55,245 bases of DNA, taken from a virus. Made by a program: the position numbers and the translations under genes. Shown here one piece after another: positions 43,014 to 50,451 of this stretch; position 1 is the stretch's first letter, and every line of letters begins with the position of its first letter. The notes beneath the pieces were generated by a model. That model was not told the origin of the DNA. It saw nothing but the letters and a program-made list of their open reading frames with translations, and did not search any database. The DNA lies in the IMG/VR virus record IMGVR_UViG_3300049215_000479, positions 1-55,245 of that record. One strand, given 5' to 3'.

Positions 43014-43268
43014 GCCGAGGAAACAACGCCTCCTCGTGGGCACTGAGACCCCGTGTGTGCACACGCGGCGTTCACGTCATGCGACGGCCGAGGAAACAAC
43101 GCCTCCTCGTGGGCACTGAGACGCTCTGGAGCGAGGCCGAGGAGGGCGTCGGCGGGGTTGCCGAGGAAACAACGCCTCCTCGTGGGCACTGAGACGCGCC
43201 GCCCATGGTGATGCCCCACGGGTTGTGGATCAGCCGAGGAAACAACGCCTCCTCGTGGGCACTGAGAC
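43014..43268 (-). CRISPR. Mini-CRISPR array: four repeats, three spacers
   Basis: Four identical 36-base repeats (43014-43049, 43087-43122, 43160-43195, 43233-43268) beginning GCCGAGGAAAC and ending GGGCACTGAGAC on the plus strand, with three spacers of exactly 37 bases (43050-43086, 43123-43159, 43196-43232). Repeat arms CGAGGA and TCCTCG form a 6-bp stem. On the minus strand that hairpin lies at the repeat's 3' end, next to the spacer, as in type V crRNA handles. The degenerate copy at the left and the effector at the right both favour leftward transcription. Spacer 3 matches 14973-15009 exactly; spacer 2 matches 26238-26274 at 35/37; no match to spacer 1 was seen in this window. Confidence 0.96.
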
Positions 43269-43339
43269 AGATGTCCTAGCACGACATGTCTTTCGCGCTC
43301 TTGCGATCCGGTTTGCGAGCGGTCCCTCTTCGCATGCGC
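43269..43339. other. Leader-like gap between effector and array
   Basis: 71 bases. Next to the first transcribed repeat is a small inverted repeat (ATGTC, loop CTAGCAC, GACAT; 43271-43287). No independent promoter is obvious, so the array is probably read through from the effector gene. Confidence 0.4.
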
Positions 43340-45283
43340 TCACGCGGCCTCACCATGCGGGGATTCCGGCGCGTCGGCAGCATCTCCCCCGCTGGATCGA
43401 GCGCCCCCGGCCTTTCTCGCATCGCCGGACCGCTCGCGCTCCGGACCGAACGCCTGCGCGAGCGCCTCCTTGAGTTCCGACACTGCGGCGATCGTTCGGT
43501 TTCGGCGGGCCGCCTGATGTAACTCGCGGGGCGTGTCCTCGACTTTGTCCCGGAGCGACAGCGTCGCCAGATCGACTGCGCCGCCAAGCTCGTAGGTAGC
43601 GAAGCGCTCGCACAGACGAGCCGCGGTCACGCGGTAGAACTCGCGCCGCTGTAGGAGCGCGGTCCGTCGCATGCCGTCCGCCATCTGCACGAGGTGCCGA
43701 TCTTTCCGGCGCCACGTCTCGAGCCATAGCGCGAACGTCTCCTCGGCGTCCATGCGACCCGCCGCCCATTGCGCGTAGTCGGCGAGCGGCGCAAACAGGT
43801 CGAGGCGTGCCGATAGGCGGTCGCGTCGCCACTCGTCCCATAGAACGAGCCGACGGTCGTTCGGGATGCGTTCCCGGAGTAGCTCCGAGACGCGGTGGAG
43901 CTTCTTATGCGCTCGCCATTGCGCGAGACCCGTGCACGCCTGACGGAGCGGCTCCGGCCATTCGGCGGCGCGCTTCGCTACCTCTTCTCGCACGAGGTCG
44001 AAGTGCCGATCTGCGTGGCCTCGGATCTCGTCCGCGCGTCGTAGCTGCGCGGGCACGTTCGCCGGGAGGCGCAACGGTTCGCCGTTCACACGAGCGACGA
44101 TCAGCGTATCCCCGTCCTGGGTCCAGCACAGCTCGAGCCGCACGTGGCCATCTCCAGGAGCGCGCTGGATCAGAGGCGCGGTCGGCTCGGCCGTGAACTG
44201 CACCTCGTATTCGTGGCGTCCATGCGGCCGCTCTTTCGGCACCAGATAGACCCACCGCATGCGCGTGTCCTCGGGTATTCGACGGCGCGACACCACATCG
44301 AGCTCCACCCAGTCGTCGGCGCCGCGCACTCCAGTCGTGATCCGGATGCGACACCGCGCGCGCCACTGGCGACCCGATGGGCGAATCTCGCTCACGACGA
44401 CGTCTCGGCAGCGGCCCGAGATCACGTCCCCCCAGGTCACGATACCAGGGAGCTGCCATCCCATCTTGCGCAGGCGACCACGCGAGAATGCGGGCCGCTC
44501 TCGAGGCTTCCTGGGCTCTCCGTCGGGGCGAGGGCGCGGCCGTTTGCCGGCCTGTTGTACGGCCTCCTGCACCGCTAAGTATGTCCCATGGTTCAGGTGA
44601 TGCGCGTCGCCGACCCACTGCCGGAGCCGGTGCGCCGTGTCGTTGAGTCGTCCGGTTTCCTTCCACGCCTCCGACCACTCCTGCTCGTCGAGCATCTCGG
44701 CGAGTACGCGCGCGTTCGCGGCGGCCTTCGCATGGGTTTTGCGCGACGCGGCCTCGATGCGATCGACCAGCGCGGACAACGCGGCCTTGTCGGGCTTCTC
44801 CTCGGCGCGGAGCCGCTCGCGCTCCTCGATCCACTCGATCGCGACGCCGCGCGTCCTGGCCTCGTAGGCGATCCGAGCCGGGCGGAGCATAGCGTCGAAC
44901 TGCTCGCGCAACGGTCGCGCCTGCTCGCCGGCAGCGCGGCGCCACGCTTTCAGCTCCGCGATCGTATCGATCTCCTCGGTGGCGTCCACGCGCTTGGTCG
45001 GCACGCCGCTCTTTACCGTCGCTCGCCGCCGCTTCTCCCTGATGATCCCGCGCTCTCCCGCGGGGCCAGCGTGTTCGCCGATCCATTCAGAGAGCTGCTC
45101 ATACGCGGCATCTATCTCCGCAAGACCTGGCACGTACCGCGAGCGGAGGCGCGCGTACTCGCGCCGGCGCCACCGCTCGATCGCGACGAGTGCGTTGTAC
45201 AGCTGGTGAGCCGTGTGCATCTCCGCGTGCGCGGCGGCCGAGCCGGAGAGGATGGATCTGACGCCGAATGTTAGAACGATCAT
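43340..45283 (-). CDS. Compact Cas12m-like effector, predicted nuclease-dead
   Basis: 647 residues, with AGGAG eight bases before the ATG. From memory of Cas12m-type proteins the order of elements agrees: an N-terminal segment of the form xxTFGVR...HQLYNALVAIERWRR, a long helical recognition region (50-250), a beta-rich wedge (270-375), then a RuvC-like half from 380. RuvC-I reads VRLELCW (380-387), with Glu384 where catalytic Asp is normal and Cys where Gly is usual. RuvC-II Glu is plausibly Glu565 in ATYELGG. The bridge-like region WRRKDRHLVQMADGMRRTAL is present. The protein then stops after a short Gly/Ala tail: the zinc ribbon (two CxxC) and RuvC-III Asp are missing. It should bind DNA through crRNA but not cleave. 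The array lies 71 bases downstream. No Cas1, Cas2 or tracrRNA is seen. Confidence 0.8.
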   Translation of the reverse strand: MIVLTFGVRSILSGSAAAHAEMHTAHQLYNALVAIERWRRREYARLRSRYVPGLAEIDAAYEQLSEWIGEHAGPAGERGIIREKRRRATVKSGVPTKRVDATEEIDTIAELKAWRRAAGEQARPLREQFDAMLRPARIAYEARTRGVAIEWIEERERLRAEEKPDKAALSALVDRIEAASRKTHAKAAANARVLAEMLDEQEWSEAWKETGRLNDTAHRLRQWVGDAHHLNHGTYLAVQEAVQQAGKRPRPRPDGEPRKPRERPAFSRGRLRKMGWQLPGIVTWGDVISGRCRDVVVSEIRPSGRQWRARCRIRITTGVRGADDWVELDVVSRRRIPEDTRMRWVYLVPKERPHGRHEYEVQFTAEPTAPLIQRAPGDGHVRLELCWTQDGDTLIVARVNGEPLRLPANVPAQLRRADEIRGHADRHFDLVREEVAKRAAEWPEPLRQACTGLAQWRAHKKLHRVSELLRERIPNDRRLVLWDEWRRDRLSARLDLFAPLADYAQWAAGRMDAEETFALWLETWRRKDRHLVQMADGMRRTALLQRREFYRVTAARLCERFATYELGGAVDLATLSLRDKVEDTPRELHQAARRNRTIAAVSELKEALAQAFGPERERSGDARKAGGARSSGGDAADAPESPHGEAA

Positions 45284-45314
45284 GGTTGGATCTCCTCGCG
45301 AGGGGGTGCGTATC

Positions 45315-45920
45315 CTATTCCGCCCGCTCGGGCGGTGTGACTACCGCCCTGTAGGCGCGGCAGGCTGCGAACCGCGCCGCCACTACGAGCGAGTCGCGCT
45401 CGCCGTCGAGATAGAGATCGAGGATCCGGGCAACTTCCCGCACAGCGGCGGCCAGCTCGTCCCTCTCAGCCGTCAGCCGCTCGACCTGCTCGTGCAAGGC
45501 CCCGATCTGCTCGAACAGCGGCGCTGTCTCCCCGCGCTCTTCGATCTGTTCTCGTTCTGCTTTCAGGCGCTCGAGCTCTGCACGGAGACGGTCGTTCTCT
45601 GCTCTGAGCTCCGCCATCCGCTTCACGTCGAGCTCGTGGTCGACACGCTGGCGGGAGGTCTCCATGGTGAGGCGCTCGACCTTGCCGCGCTGCTTCATGT
45701 TCTCCTCTCCCACGGACACCATGCGCGCCTGGCTGTCATCGTATGCCCTGAGGAGCCGCTCGACCGCTTGCGCCGGCAGCTCGTCGTCGTCCGGGTAGTC
45801 ATCGAGAGCCTTTCGCACGGCCTCGATCTCTGCCCGCAGGGAGGCGATCGTCTCCTGCTGGGCGGAGATGGTGGAGCGGGCGGAGTCGAGGGCGGCGCTC
45901 AGCAGCAGGGCGTGGTCCAT
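45315..45920 (-). CDS. Long coiled-coil protein
   Basis: 201 residues, almost all helical heptads (LRAENDRLRAELERLKAERE, LHEQVERLTAERDELAAAVR). Lies 31 bases upstream of the effector in the same operon. No family; possibly a structural or DNA-end accessory protein. No evidence ties it to CRISPR function. Confidence 0.55.
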   Translation of the reverse strand: MDHALLLSAALDSARSTISAQQETIASLRAEIEAVRKALDDYPDDDELPAQAVERLLRAYDDSQARMVSVGEENMKQRGKVERLTMETSRQRVDHELDVKRMAELRAENDRLRAELERLKAEREQIEERGETAPLFEQIGALHEQVERLTAERDELAAAVREVARILDLYLDGERDSLVVAARFAACRAYRAVVTPPERAE

Positions 45921-45930
45921 GGTGGTCCTT

Positions 45931-46212
45931 TCAGGGCCGACGGCGCCGCGCCGGCTTAGGTCGTTTCAGATGGACGACGAGCGCGACGAAGCTGCCCTCG
46001 TTCGCGCTGACGCGGTCCACTTGGGTCGCTCGCCGCGGGTCGACGGCGTCGAGCGCGTGTCCCAGGCACGCGCTGCAGAGCATGTGCGAGGCGTCGACCC
46101 ACCAGCAGCCCTCCGGGCACGCACGCCGAGCCGTGCAGCCGCACGACGCGCACGTCCCACTCGTGGGCTTCGTGCCGTCGGGCAGGTGGAACTCGAGCCG
46201 CCAGAGCTTCAC
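45931..46212 (-). CDS. Small zinc-binding phage protein
   Basis: 93 residues from GTG 46212. The motif CASCGCTARRACPEGCWWVD and then LCSACLGHALDAV resembles a widespread small phage protein with CxxCGCT...CxxGCxWV...CSxC. Function unknown. Start chosen at the overlap with the upstream gene. Confidence 0.6.
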   Translation of the reverse strand: MKLWRLEFHLPDGTKPTSGTCASCGCTARRACPEGCWWVDASHMLCSACLGHALDAVDPRRATQVDRVSANEGSFVALVVHLKRPKPARRRRP

Positions 46213-46583
46213 GCCGCACCGCCCTTCGCGGCCGGCATGACGTCGACGCGGACGTGCGCGACCCCCTCGGGGGTCCAGAGGATGACGCGCAGGTGACCGT
46301 GGGGGACCGGCCTCTCCAGGAAGGCCCGGGCGTGCTCGACCTCGCGCTCCGGCAACCACTTGAGCAGCTCCGCCCTCAGCTCCGAGGTCTCGGCCACGCA
46401 CGCGAATTCGCCCTCGTCAGTCACCGTCACGAGACCGAGCAGCTCCGAGATCGCGAGACCGCTGAGCTGCTGGAGGCGCACGGCGTCGCGCGAGAGCGGA
46501 TTGGCATAGCCGTCGAGCAAGGCCCGAAAGCTGTCCGGAAGGACCGCGGCGGACGCGGCGCCGTCGAGCAGGAGCGCGGACAT
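46209..46583 (-). CDS. Hypothetical early protein
   Basis: 124 residues. Helical start with LLDGYANPLSRDAVRLQQLSG, later LKWLPEREVEHARAFLERP. The ATG overlaps the previous TAA (TAATG), so coupled. Unknown. Confidence 0.5.
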   Translation of the reverse strand: MSALLLDGAASAAVLPDSFRALLDGYANPLSRDAVRLQQLSGLAISELLGLVTVTDEGEFACVAETSELRAELLKWLPEREVEHARAFLERPVPHGHLRVILWTPEGVAHVRVDVMPAAKGGAA

Positions 46584-47164
46584 TACGTGCCGACCTTCTC
46601 GGTCGTGCCCTCCCGGACGAACTCGCCGTCCTCGCCGACCGGGAAGTGCGCCTTGCACGCGACGCAGAACGTGCCGCTGTAGAACTGCGGATTCCGCGCG
46701 TACGTCTCGGCGAGCTCGCGGCCCATGGTCGTGCGCGTGCCGCAGGCGTTCCCATGCGGCTTCACGAGGACATGCCCGTGCATCTCGAAGTCCTTTCGGG
46801 CCGCGTCGAGCTGCTCCTTCGAGTGGACGCGCTCCGCCACGATCGTGTCCTCCCCAGACCGGAGCGGCTTCGCGTACGGCGCGCTCGTACTGTTGAAGAA
46901 CTCGGTGGTCATGTGGAAGCCGTGGCGCAGCGCTTCGCGCGCCGCCTCCGCGGTGTCGAACGCGATATCGAGCTTGTTGAAACCGCCCGCCCGGATCGTG
47001 AACACGTCGCGCTCCGGCTCGGGCAACGTCGGCTCCGGCAAAAGCTCCAACGGCTTCGCGCGGAGCACGCCCTTCGTCATGAGCTCCGCTGCGATGAACT
47101 GCTCGACTTCCGCCTCCGTGAGCGCGGCGCGGTCCTTCTCGGACAGATCCCAGAACGTCTGCAT
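46583..47164 (-). CDS. Hypothetical early protein with CxxC
   Basis: 193 residues from ATG 47164, chosen because AAGGAGGAACC precedes it. Contains VFTIRAGGFNKLDIAFDTAE and CVACKAHFPVGEDGEF near the C-terminus. No family recognised. Confidence 0.5.
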   Translation of the reverse strand: MQTFWDLSEKDRAALTEAEVEQFIAAELMTKGVLRAKPLELLPEPTLPEPERDVFTIRAGGFNKLDIAFDTAEAAREALRHGFHMTTEFFNSTSAPYAKPLRSGEDTIVAERVHSKEQLDAARKDFEMHGHVLVKPHGNACGTRTTMGRELAETYARNPQFYSGTFCVACKAHFPVGEDGEFVREGTTEKVGT

Positions 47165-47219
47165 GATCGGTTCCTCCTTGCGACCGCTCGTCGCGGTCGA
47201 GCGCCGGCGGGCGGCGCAG

Positions 47220-47269
47220 TGGGCCCGGCGCGAATCGAACGCGCACGAGAGCTCCGATAGCTCGGGCCC
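47220..47269 (-). ncRNA. tRNA-like structure lacking a D arm
   Basis: On the minus strand a 7-bp acceptor stem (GGGCCCG with CGGGCCC) encloses an 18-base middle with one perfect hairpin (GAGCT-ATCGG-AGCTC) and a canonical T arm (GCGCG, loop TTCGATT, CGCGC). The T loop fits the TPsiCRANY rule. There is no D arm, and the 3' end reads A-CTG rather than ACCA. It lies in the 125-base gap between two early genes. Not a functional tRNA in form; it may be a remnant, a mimic, or part of an attachment site. Confidence 0.45.
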
Positions 47270-47289
47270 GATCCCCCCTCGCGAGCGCC

Positions 47290-47985
47290 CTACGCCGCGG
47301 CCTTCTTGAGCTGCCGGTCGAGGTCGTACATCTGCCGCGCGAGCAGGAAGTACTTCCAGGCGTCGTCGATGACGCTGCGGCCCCACCGGTGGTGGTGGAA
47401 GCCCGCGTACTCCTTGTCGACGCGAAGCAGGTGCACGGTCTCGAGCCGGGCGCCTGGGTACCGCTCCTCGTAGAGCGTCACGTAGGCCGCGACCTGCGCG
47501 AGGTAGTCGGCGTACACGCCCGCGGAGCTCTTCCAGTCGACGAGGCAGAGCTCACCGAGGACCTCGCCGATCGCGTCGAGGGTCCCACCGAAGCGGTGCA
47601 CCTCGCTGACAAGCGGGAGCTCCGTCGCGATGAGGCGGAGCTTCGTCTGCTCCGACCAGGCCAGGAAGTTCGCGAAAGCGTTCTTCGCGCGCTTCAGCAC
47701 CTCGGGGTCGTACCGGTCGTCCTTCGACGAATCCCAGCGCTCGCCGTGGATGTGCGCCTCAATCATCGCGTGGGCGAGCGAGCCAGCGTCGCCGGCGTCG
47801 TCGCGCGTCCGGCGGTAGTCGAAGCCGTCCATCCCCTGCGACCACGCCCAGTGGATGAGCCCGCCGGCGTCCTTGAACCGGTTGCAGATCGTCGTGACGC
47901 CCGGAACGACCGTGCCGTCCTTCAGCCGGTACTTCTGCGGGCGCCCGGGGCCCCGTGCGACCTTCGTCTTCCCGTCGGACATCAC
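47290..47985 (-). CDS. PD-(D/E)XK exonuclease (RecB/Cas4-like)
   Basis: 231 residues. Core motif: His72 (SLAHAMIEAH), Asp137 in GGTLDAIGEV, Asp150 and Lys152 in CLVDWKSSAG, then YADYLAQVAAYVTLYEE, the QxxxY motif of RecB-family nucleases. It probably resects double-strand ends for phage recombination. Overlaps the putative annealing protein gene upstream, a common pairing. Not assigned to CRISPR adaptation, since no Cas1 is present. Confidence 0.8.
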   Translation of the reverse strand: MMSDGKTKVARGPGRPQKYRLKDGTVVPGVTTICNRFKDAGGLIHWAWSQGMDGFDYRRTRDDAGDAGSLAHAMIEAHIHGERWDSSKDDRYDPEVLKRAKNAFANFLAWSEQTKLRLIATELPLVSEVHRFGGTLDAIGEVLGELCLVDWKSSAGVYADYLAQVAAYVTLYEERYPGARLETVHLLRVDKEYAGFHHHRWGRSVIDDAWKYFLLARQMYDLDRQLKKAAA

Positions 47986-48947
47986 GCCACCTCACTTTCG
48001 ATCGCGTCCCGCTCGTCTTCTTCGGCCGATCGCGGCGCCGGCATGTTGTCGAGCACGCGCTGCTGCGCCGCCTCCTGCGCGGCCTTCAGCTTCTTCTTCT
48101 GCTCCGGGTTCGCTCGGCCCCACATTGCCCGCCGCCGGTCCTCGAGGCCGCGGTAGACGTCACCGTCCGTGCAGTCGGAGTACGCGGCGATGAGCGACGC
48201 GGCCTCGTCGGCAGCGCCGGCCGGGCCGTTGTTCTTGCGTGCCGGCGGCTTCCGCTCGTCCTGCGCCGGCTCCTCGCCGCCGAGGTTCATGTCCTCGACG
48301 TCCTGGGTGAAGATCTCGGACGCGCAGGTCACGAAGAGGATGGCCGCCACATGCGCCCGCTTGATGGCCATCTTGAGGACCGTGTTGTGGACGTCCGCGA
48401 CGTCCTCGTTCGCGACGCGGCCGACGACCTGCTCGGTGATCGCGGGCGCGTTGTCCGGGAACTTCGCGCCGCAGCCGCCTTTCTTCGCGAAGCAGAGCCA
48501 GCCGCCGCCGTACTGCTCCTTGCCCTTGATGATTGTCGCCTTGCCGCACTCCGGGCACTTCCGCTCGCCCTTGCGGTAGGCGTACTTGCTCTCGTGCGTC
48601 GAGCACGACCCCATCCCCGACCCGAGCCTGGCACCCGTCGGGATGTGGTACAGCGTGCACTTGATCGTCACCGTGAGGTGCGAGCCCTCTCGGATCTGCT
48701 CGGTGACCTCGAACTGCGGGTCGAGCCGGAAGACCATGCCGAGGATCTCGGCACCCGGCTTGAGGAGCGTCGGCTTGTCGACGCCCGGCACCTTGCCGTA
48801 GTGGACTCCCTCCTTCATCACGGCCCGCTGGACCTCGTGGACCTTCTTCACTCGCGAGACGATCGCCTCGACCGAGAGCTCGTCCGCGCGGGCGAGCGTG
48901 GTGGGCTCGACCGTTGCGAGCGCCTCACTCTGCTGTTGATGCTCCAT
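47982..48947 (-). CDS. Putative ssDNA-annealing/recombination protein with zinc ribbon
   Basis: 321 residues from ATG 48947 (CAGGAGAAACC upstream). GVHYGKVPGVDKPTLLKPGA, then CSTHESKYAYRKGERKCPECGK and KKGGCGAKFP, then EDVADVHNTVLKMAIKRAHV, belong to a phage protein type I have seen beside RecB-like exonucleases; two Cys pairs make a zinc ribbon. Likely the annealing partner of the downstream nuclease. Biochemical role inferred from context. Confidence 0.65.
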   Translation of the reverse strand: MEHQQQSEALATVEPTTLARADELSVEAIVSRVKKVHEVQRAVMKEGVHYGKVPGVDKPTLLKPGAEILGMVFRLDPQFEVTEQIREGSHLTVTIKCTLYHIPTGARLGSGMGSCSTHESKYAYRKGERKCPECGKATIIKGKEQYGGGWLCFAKKGGCGAKFPDNAPAITEQVVGRVANEDVADVHNTVLKMAIKRAHVAAILFVTCASEIFTQDVEDMNLGGEEPAQDERKPPARKNNGPAGAADEAASLIAAYSDCTDGDVYRGLEDRRRAMWGRANPEQKKKLKAAQEAAQQRVLDNMPAPRSAEEDERDAIESEVA

Positions 48948-49164
48948 GGTTTCTCCTGTTGTTGGAAAAGGTCTCGGCGACGGAACCCTCGGGGAGCTCC
49001 TCGACGGTCCAGCCCTCCCGCCGGAAGCTCTCGGCCTCCTCCGCCCAGTCGTCGCCGAAGCTGCACACGCCCTGCGTGCATGCGGCGACACGGCCTTCGA
49101 CGACGAGCACGAGCGCAGGCGCGGTGCCACGCGCAGAATGCAGGCGGAACCACTGCGCGCTCAC
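48925..49164 (-). CDS. Small early protein
   Basis: 79 residues from GTG 49164. Begins MSAQWFRLHSARGTAPALVL and has a central CTQGVCSFGDDW. Overlaps its neighbours at both ends. Unknown. Confidence 0.45.
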   Translation of the reverse strand: MSAQWFRLHSARGTAPALVLVVEGRVAACTQGVCSFGDDWAEEAESFRREGWTVEELPEGSVAETFSNNRRNHGASTAE

Positions 49165-49415
49165 GATGCAGCTCCGCCGCGCTCGGCGAGCTCGAGCACG
49201 TGCTCGAGCGCCCGCGCGGTCGCGCGGCACTCGGCCTCGTGCTGCTCGGCGAGGAACGCCTGACGGTCGAGCGCCGTCGCGTCGCGCTTCCGCGACTCGT
49301 AGCCCTCGAGGTCCTTCGCGAGCAGGCAGTCGACCGCCTCGCGGGCGCGCTCGCGGGCCATCGCTCGAAGGGTCGCGCTCGGCGCGTACGGCCGCAGGAA
49401 CGTCACCGTGCCCAT
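49161..49415 (-). CDS. Small helical early protein
   Basis: 84 residues from ATG 49415. Helical throughout (LRAMARERAREAVDCLLAKD, QHEAECRATARALEHVLELA). The ATG overlaps the upstream stop. Unknown. Confidence 0.45.
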   Translation of the reverse strand: MGTVTFLRPYAPSATLRAMARERAREAVDCLLAKDLEGYESRKRDATALDRQAFLAEQHEAECRATARALEHVLELAERGGAAS

Positions 49416-49714
49416 CAGGCCGCCTCTGGGAACTGGTTCAGGACCCGCTGCAGCCCGCCGAGCAGCGTCACGGCCGCGTGCGGTCCGCGCTCCGCGAGCC
49501 TGAGGCCGACGCGGAGGACACGGTCCGCGACGACGTGGACGGCGTCGGTAACATCGAGCGCGACCTCGGCGGCGCGGCCCTCCCGGAGCAGCGCGGCGAG
49601 GCGCGGGTCGTCGGGCGAGAGGCACACGCCGTCCAGGACGACGACGGTGGTGCGCAGCACGCGCGCGAGGTCGATCGCGAGGGTCCCGACGATGGGCGTC
49701 GCGCTACCGGGCAC
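49415..49714 (-). CDS. Small early protein
   Basis: 99 residues from GTG 49714. VLRTTVVVLDGVCLSPDDPR and AVHVVADRVLRVGLRLAERG suggest an alpha/beta fold. Overlaps both neighbours. No family recognised. Confidence 0.4.
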   Translation of the reverse strand: MPGSATPIVGTLAIDLARVLRTTVVVLDGVCLSPDDPRLAALLREGRAAEVALDVTDAVHVVADRVLRVGLRLAERGPHAAVTLLGGLQRVLNQFPEAA

Positions 49715-49946
49715 GGGCCGCCTCCCGCGCGAAAGCCTCGTCGCCGAGCTCGTCGAGCTCGCGCTCGTCGCGCATCGTTGCCTCGTAGCGCTCAAGCGCC
49801 CGTCGCTCCGCCTCGTCGCGGGTCGCTCCGCGGCCGACGAACCGGTTGCGGTGCTCGTCCTCGAGCGTCACGACGGTGGTCCCGCACGCGCGCTCGACGT
49901 TTTCGGAGCGCCTGAATGAGACGTCGAGCCACTGATCGATCGTCAC
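49704..49946 (-). CDS. Small early protein
   Basis: 80 residues from GTG 49946. Strands VTIDQWLDVSF and ACGTTVVTLEDEHRNRF, then an acidic helix (ATRDEAERRALERYEATMRD). Unknown. Confidence 0.4.
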   Translation of the reverse strand: MTIDQWLDVSFRRSENVERACGTTVVTLEDEHRNRFVGRGATRDEAERRALERYEATMRDERELDELGDEAFAREAARAR

Positions 49947-50248
49947 AGCGGCTGCCCTCCTCCCGTCGCTCGCCGGATGAGCTCGTCGACGACGGGGGCC
50001 GTGTGCCGTGCAGCCGCATCTCGGCGGGCACCCTCGAGCTGCGACGCGAGCATCGCGGCCGTCGCGATCTTGGGTGCCGCCCGGTGGATCAGATGGAGCG
50101 CGCCCGACAGGTGCTCGGCGGCCGTGAGCACGTACGCGAGGGCCGAGACGTGGTCCTCCGTGAGCGTCTCGCCCGCGCGGAGCGGCGCGAGCGCCCCGAG
50201 GCGCCGGTCGAGCTTCTCCTCGAATTCGCAGAACGCGCACTCGCTCAC
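49943..50248 (-). CDS. Small helical early protein with CxxC
   Basis: 101 residues from GTG 50248. CAFCEF at the N-terminus, then helices (HVSALAYVLTAAEHLSGALH). Overlaps neighbours by four bases each side. Unknown. Confidence 0.4.
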   Translation of the reverse strand: MSECAFCEFEEKLDRRLGALAPLRAGETLTEDHVSALAYVLTAAEHLSGALHLIHRAAPKIATAAMLASQLEGARRDAAARHTAPVVDELIRRATGGGQPL

Positions 50249-50451
50249 GGCGTCACCTCGGGGCGCTTGCCCGTGCGCGCCTCGATGAGACGCTCGAGGT
50301 TCGCGCGGCGCTGCGCGCGAATGCGGGCAAGCTCGGCCTCGAGGCCCGGCGCCGCGCTCTCGCGGACCTCGCGCACGATGTGCCGCGCCGGGTCCAGCGC
50401 GCCTCCGAAGCGGCACCGCGGCGCGCGCATCAGCGTGAAGCCGGCGTTCAC
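50245..50451 (-). CDS. Small basic early protein
   Basis: 68 residues from GTG 50451. Basic, with a helical end (LEAELARIRAQRRANLERLI). Overlaps the first gene of the operon by four bases. Unknown. Confidence 0.4.
   Translation of the reverse strand: MNAGFTLMRAPRCRFGGALDPARHIVREVRESAAPGLEAELARIRAQRRANLERLIEARTGKRPEVTP

Noticed and set aside
42600-43064. Leftward open frame across the terminator and array
   Set aside because: It runs through the terminator hairpin and the repeats themselves; only a short piece (42935-43013) looks peptide-like.
43050-43086. Possible match for spacer 1 in this window
   Set aside because: I searched by eye on both strands and found none; a proper alignment search would be needed.
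43276-43587. Leftward open frame overlapping the end of the effector
   Set aside because: It is an Arg/Ser-rich shadow of the effector in another frame and contains no zinc ribbon that could extend the effector.
47220-47269. A normal tRNA gene
   Set aside because: No D arm, no standard anticodon loop (U33 absent) and no CCA; reported as tRNA-like only.
47290-47985. Cas4 of a CRISPR adaptation module
   Set aside because: The nuclease lacks the Cys cluster of Cas4, no Cas1 or Cas2 is nearby, and it is coupled to a putative annealing protein.
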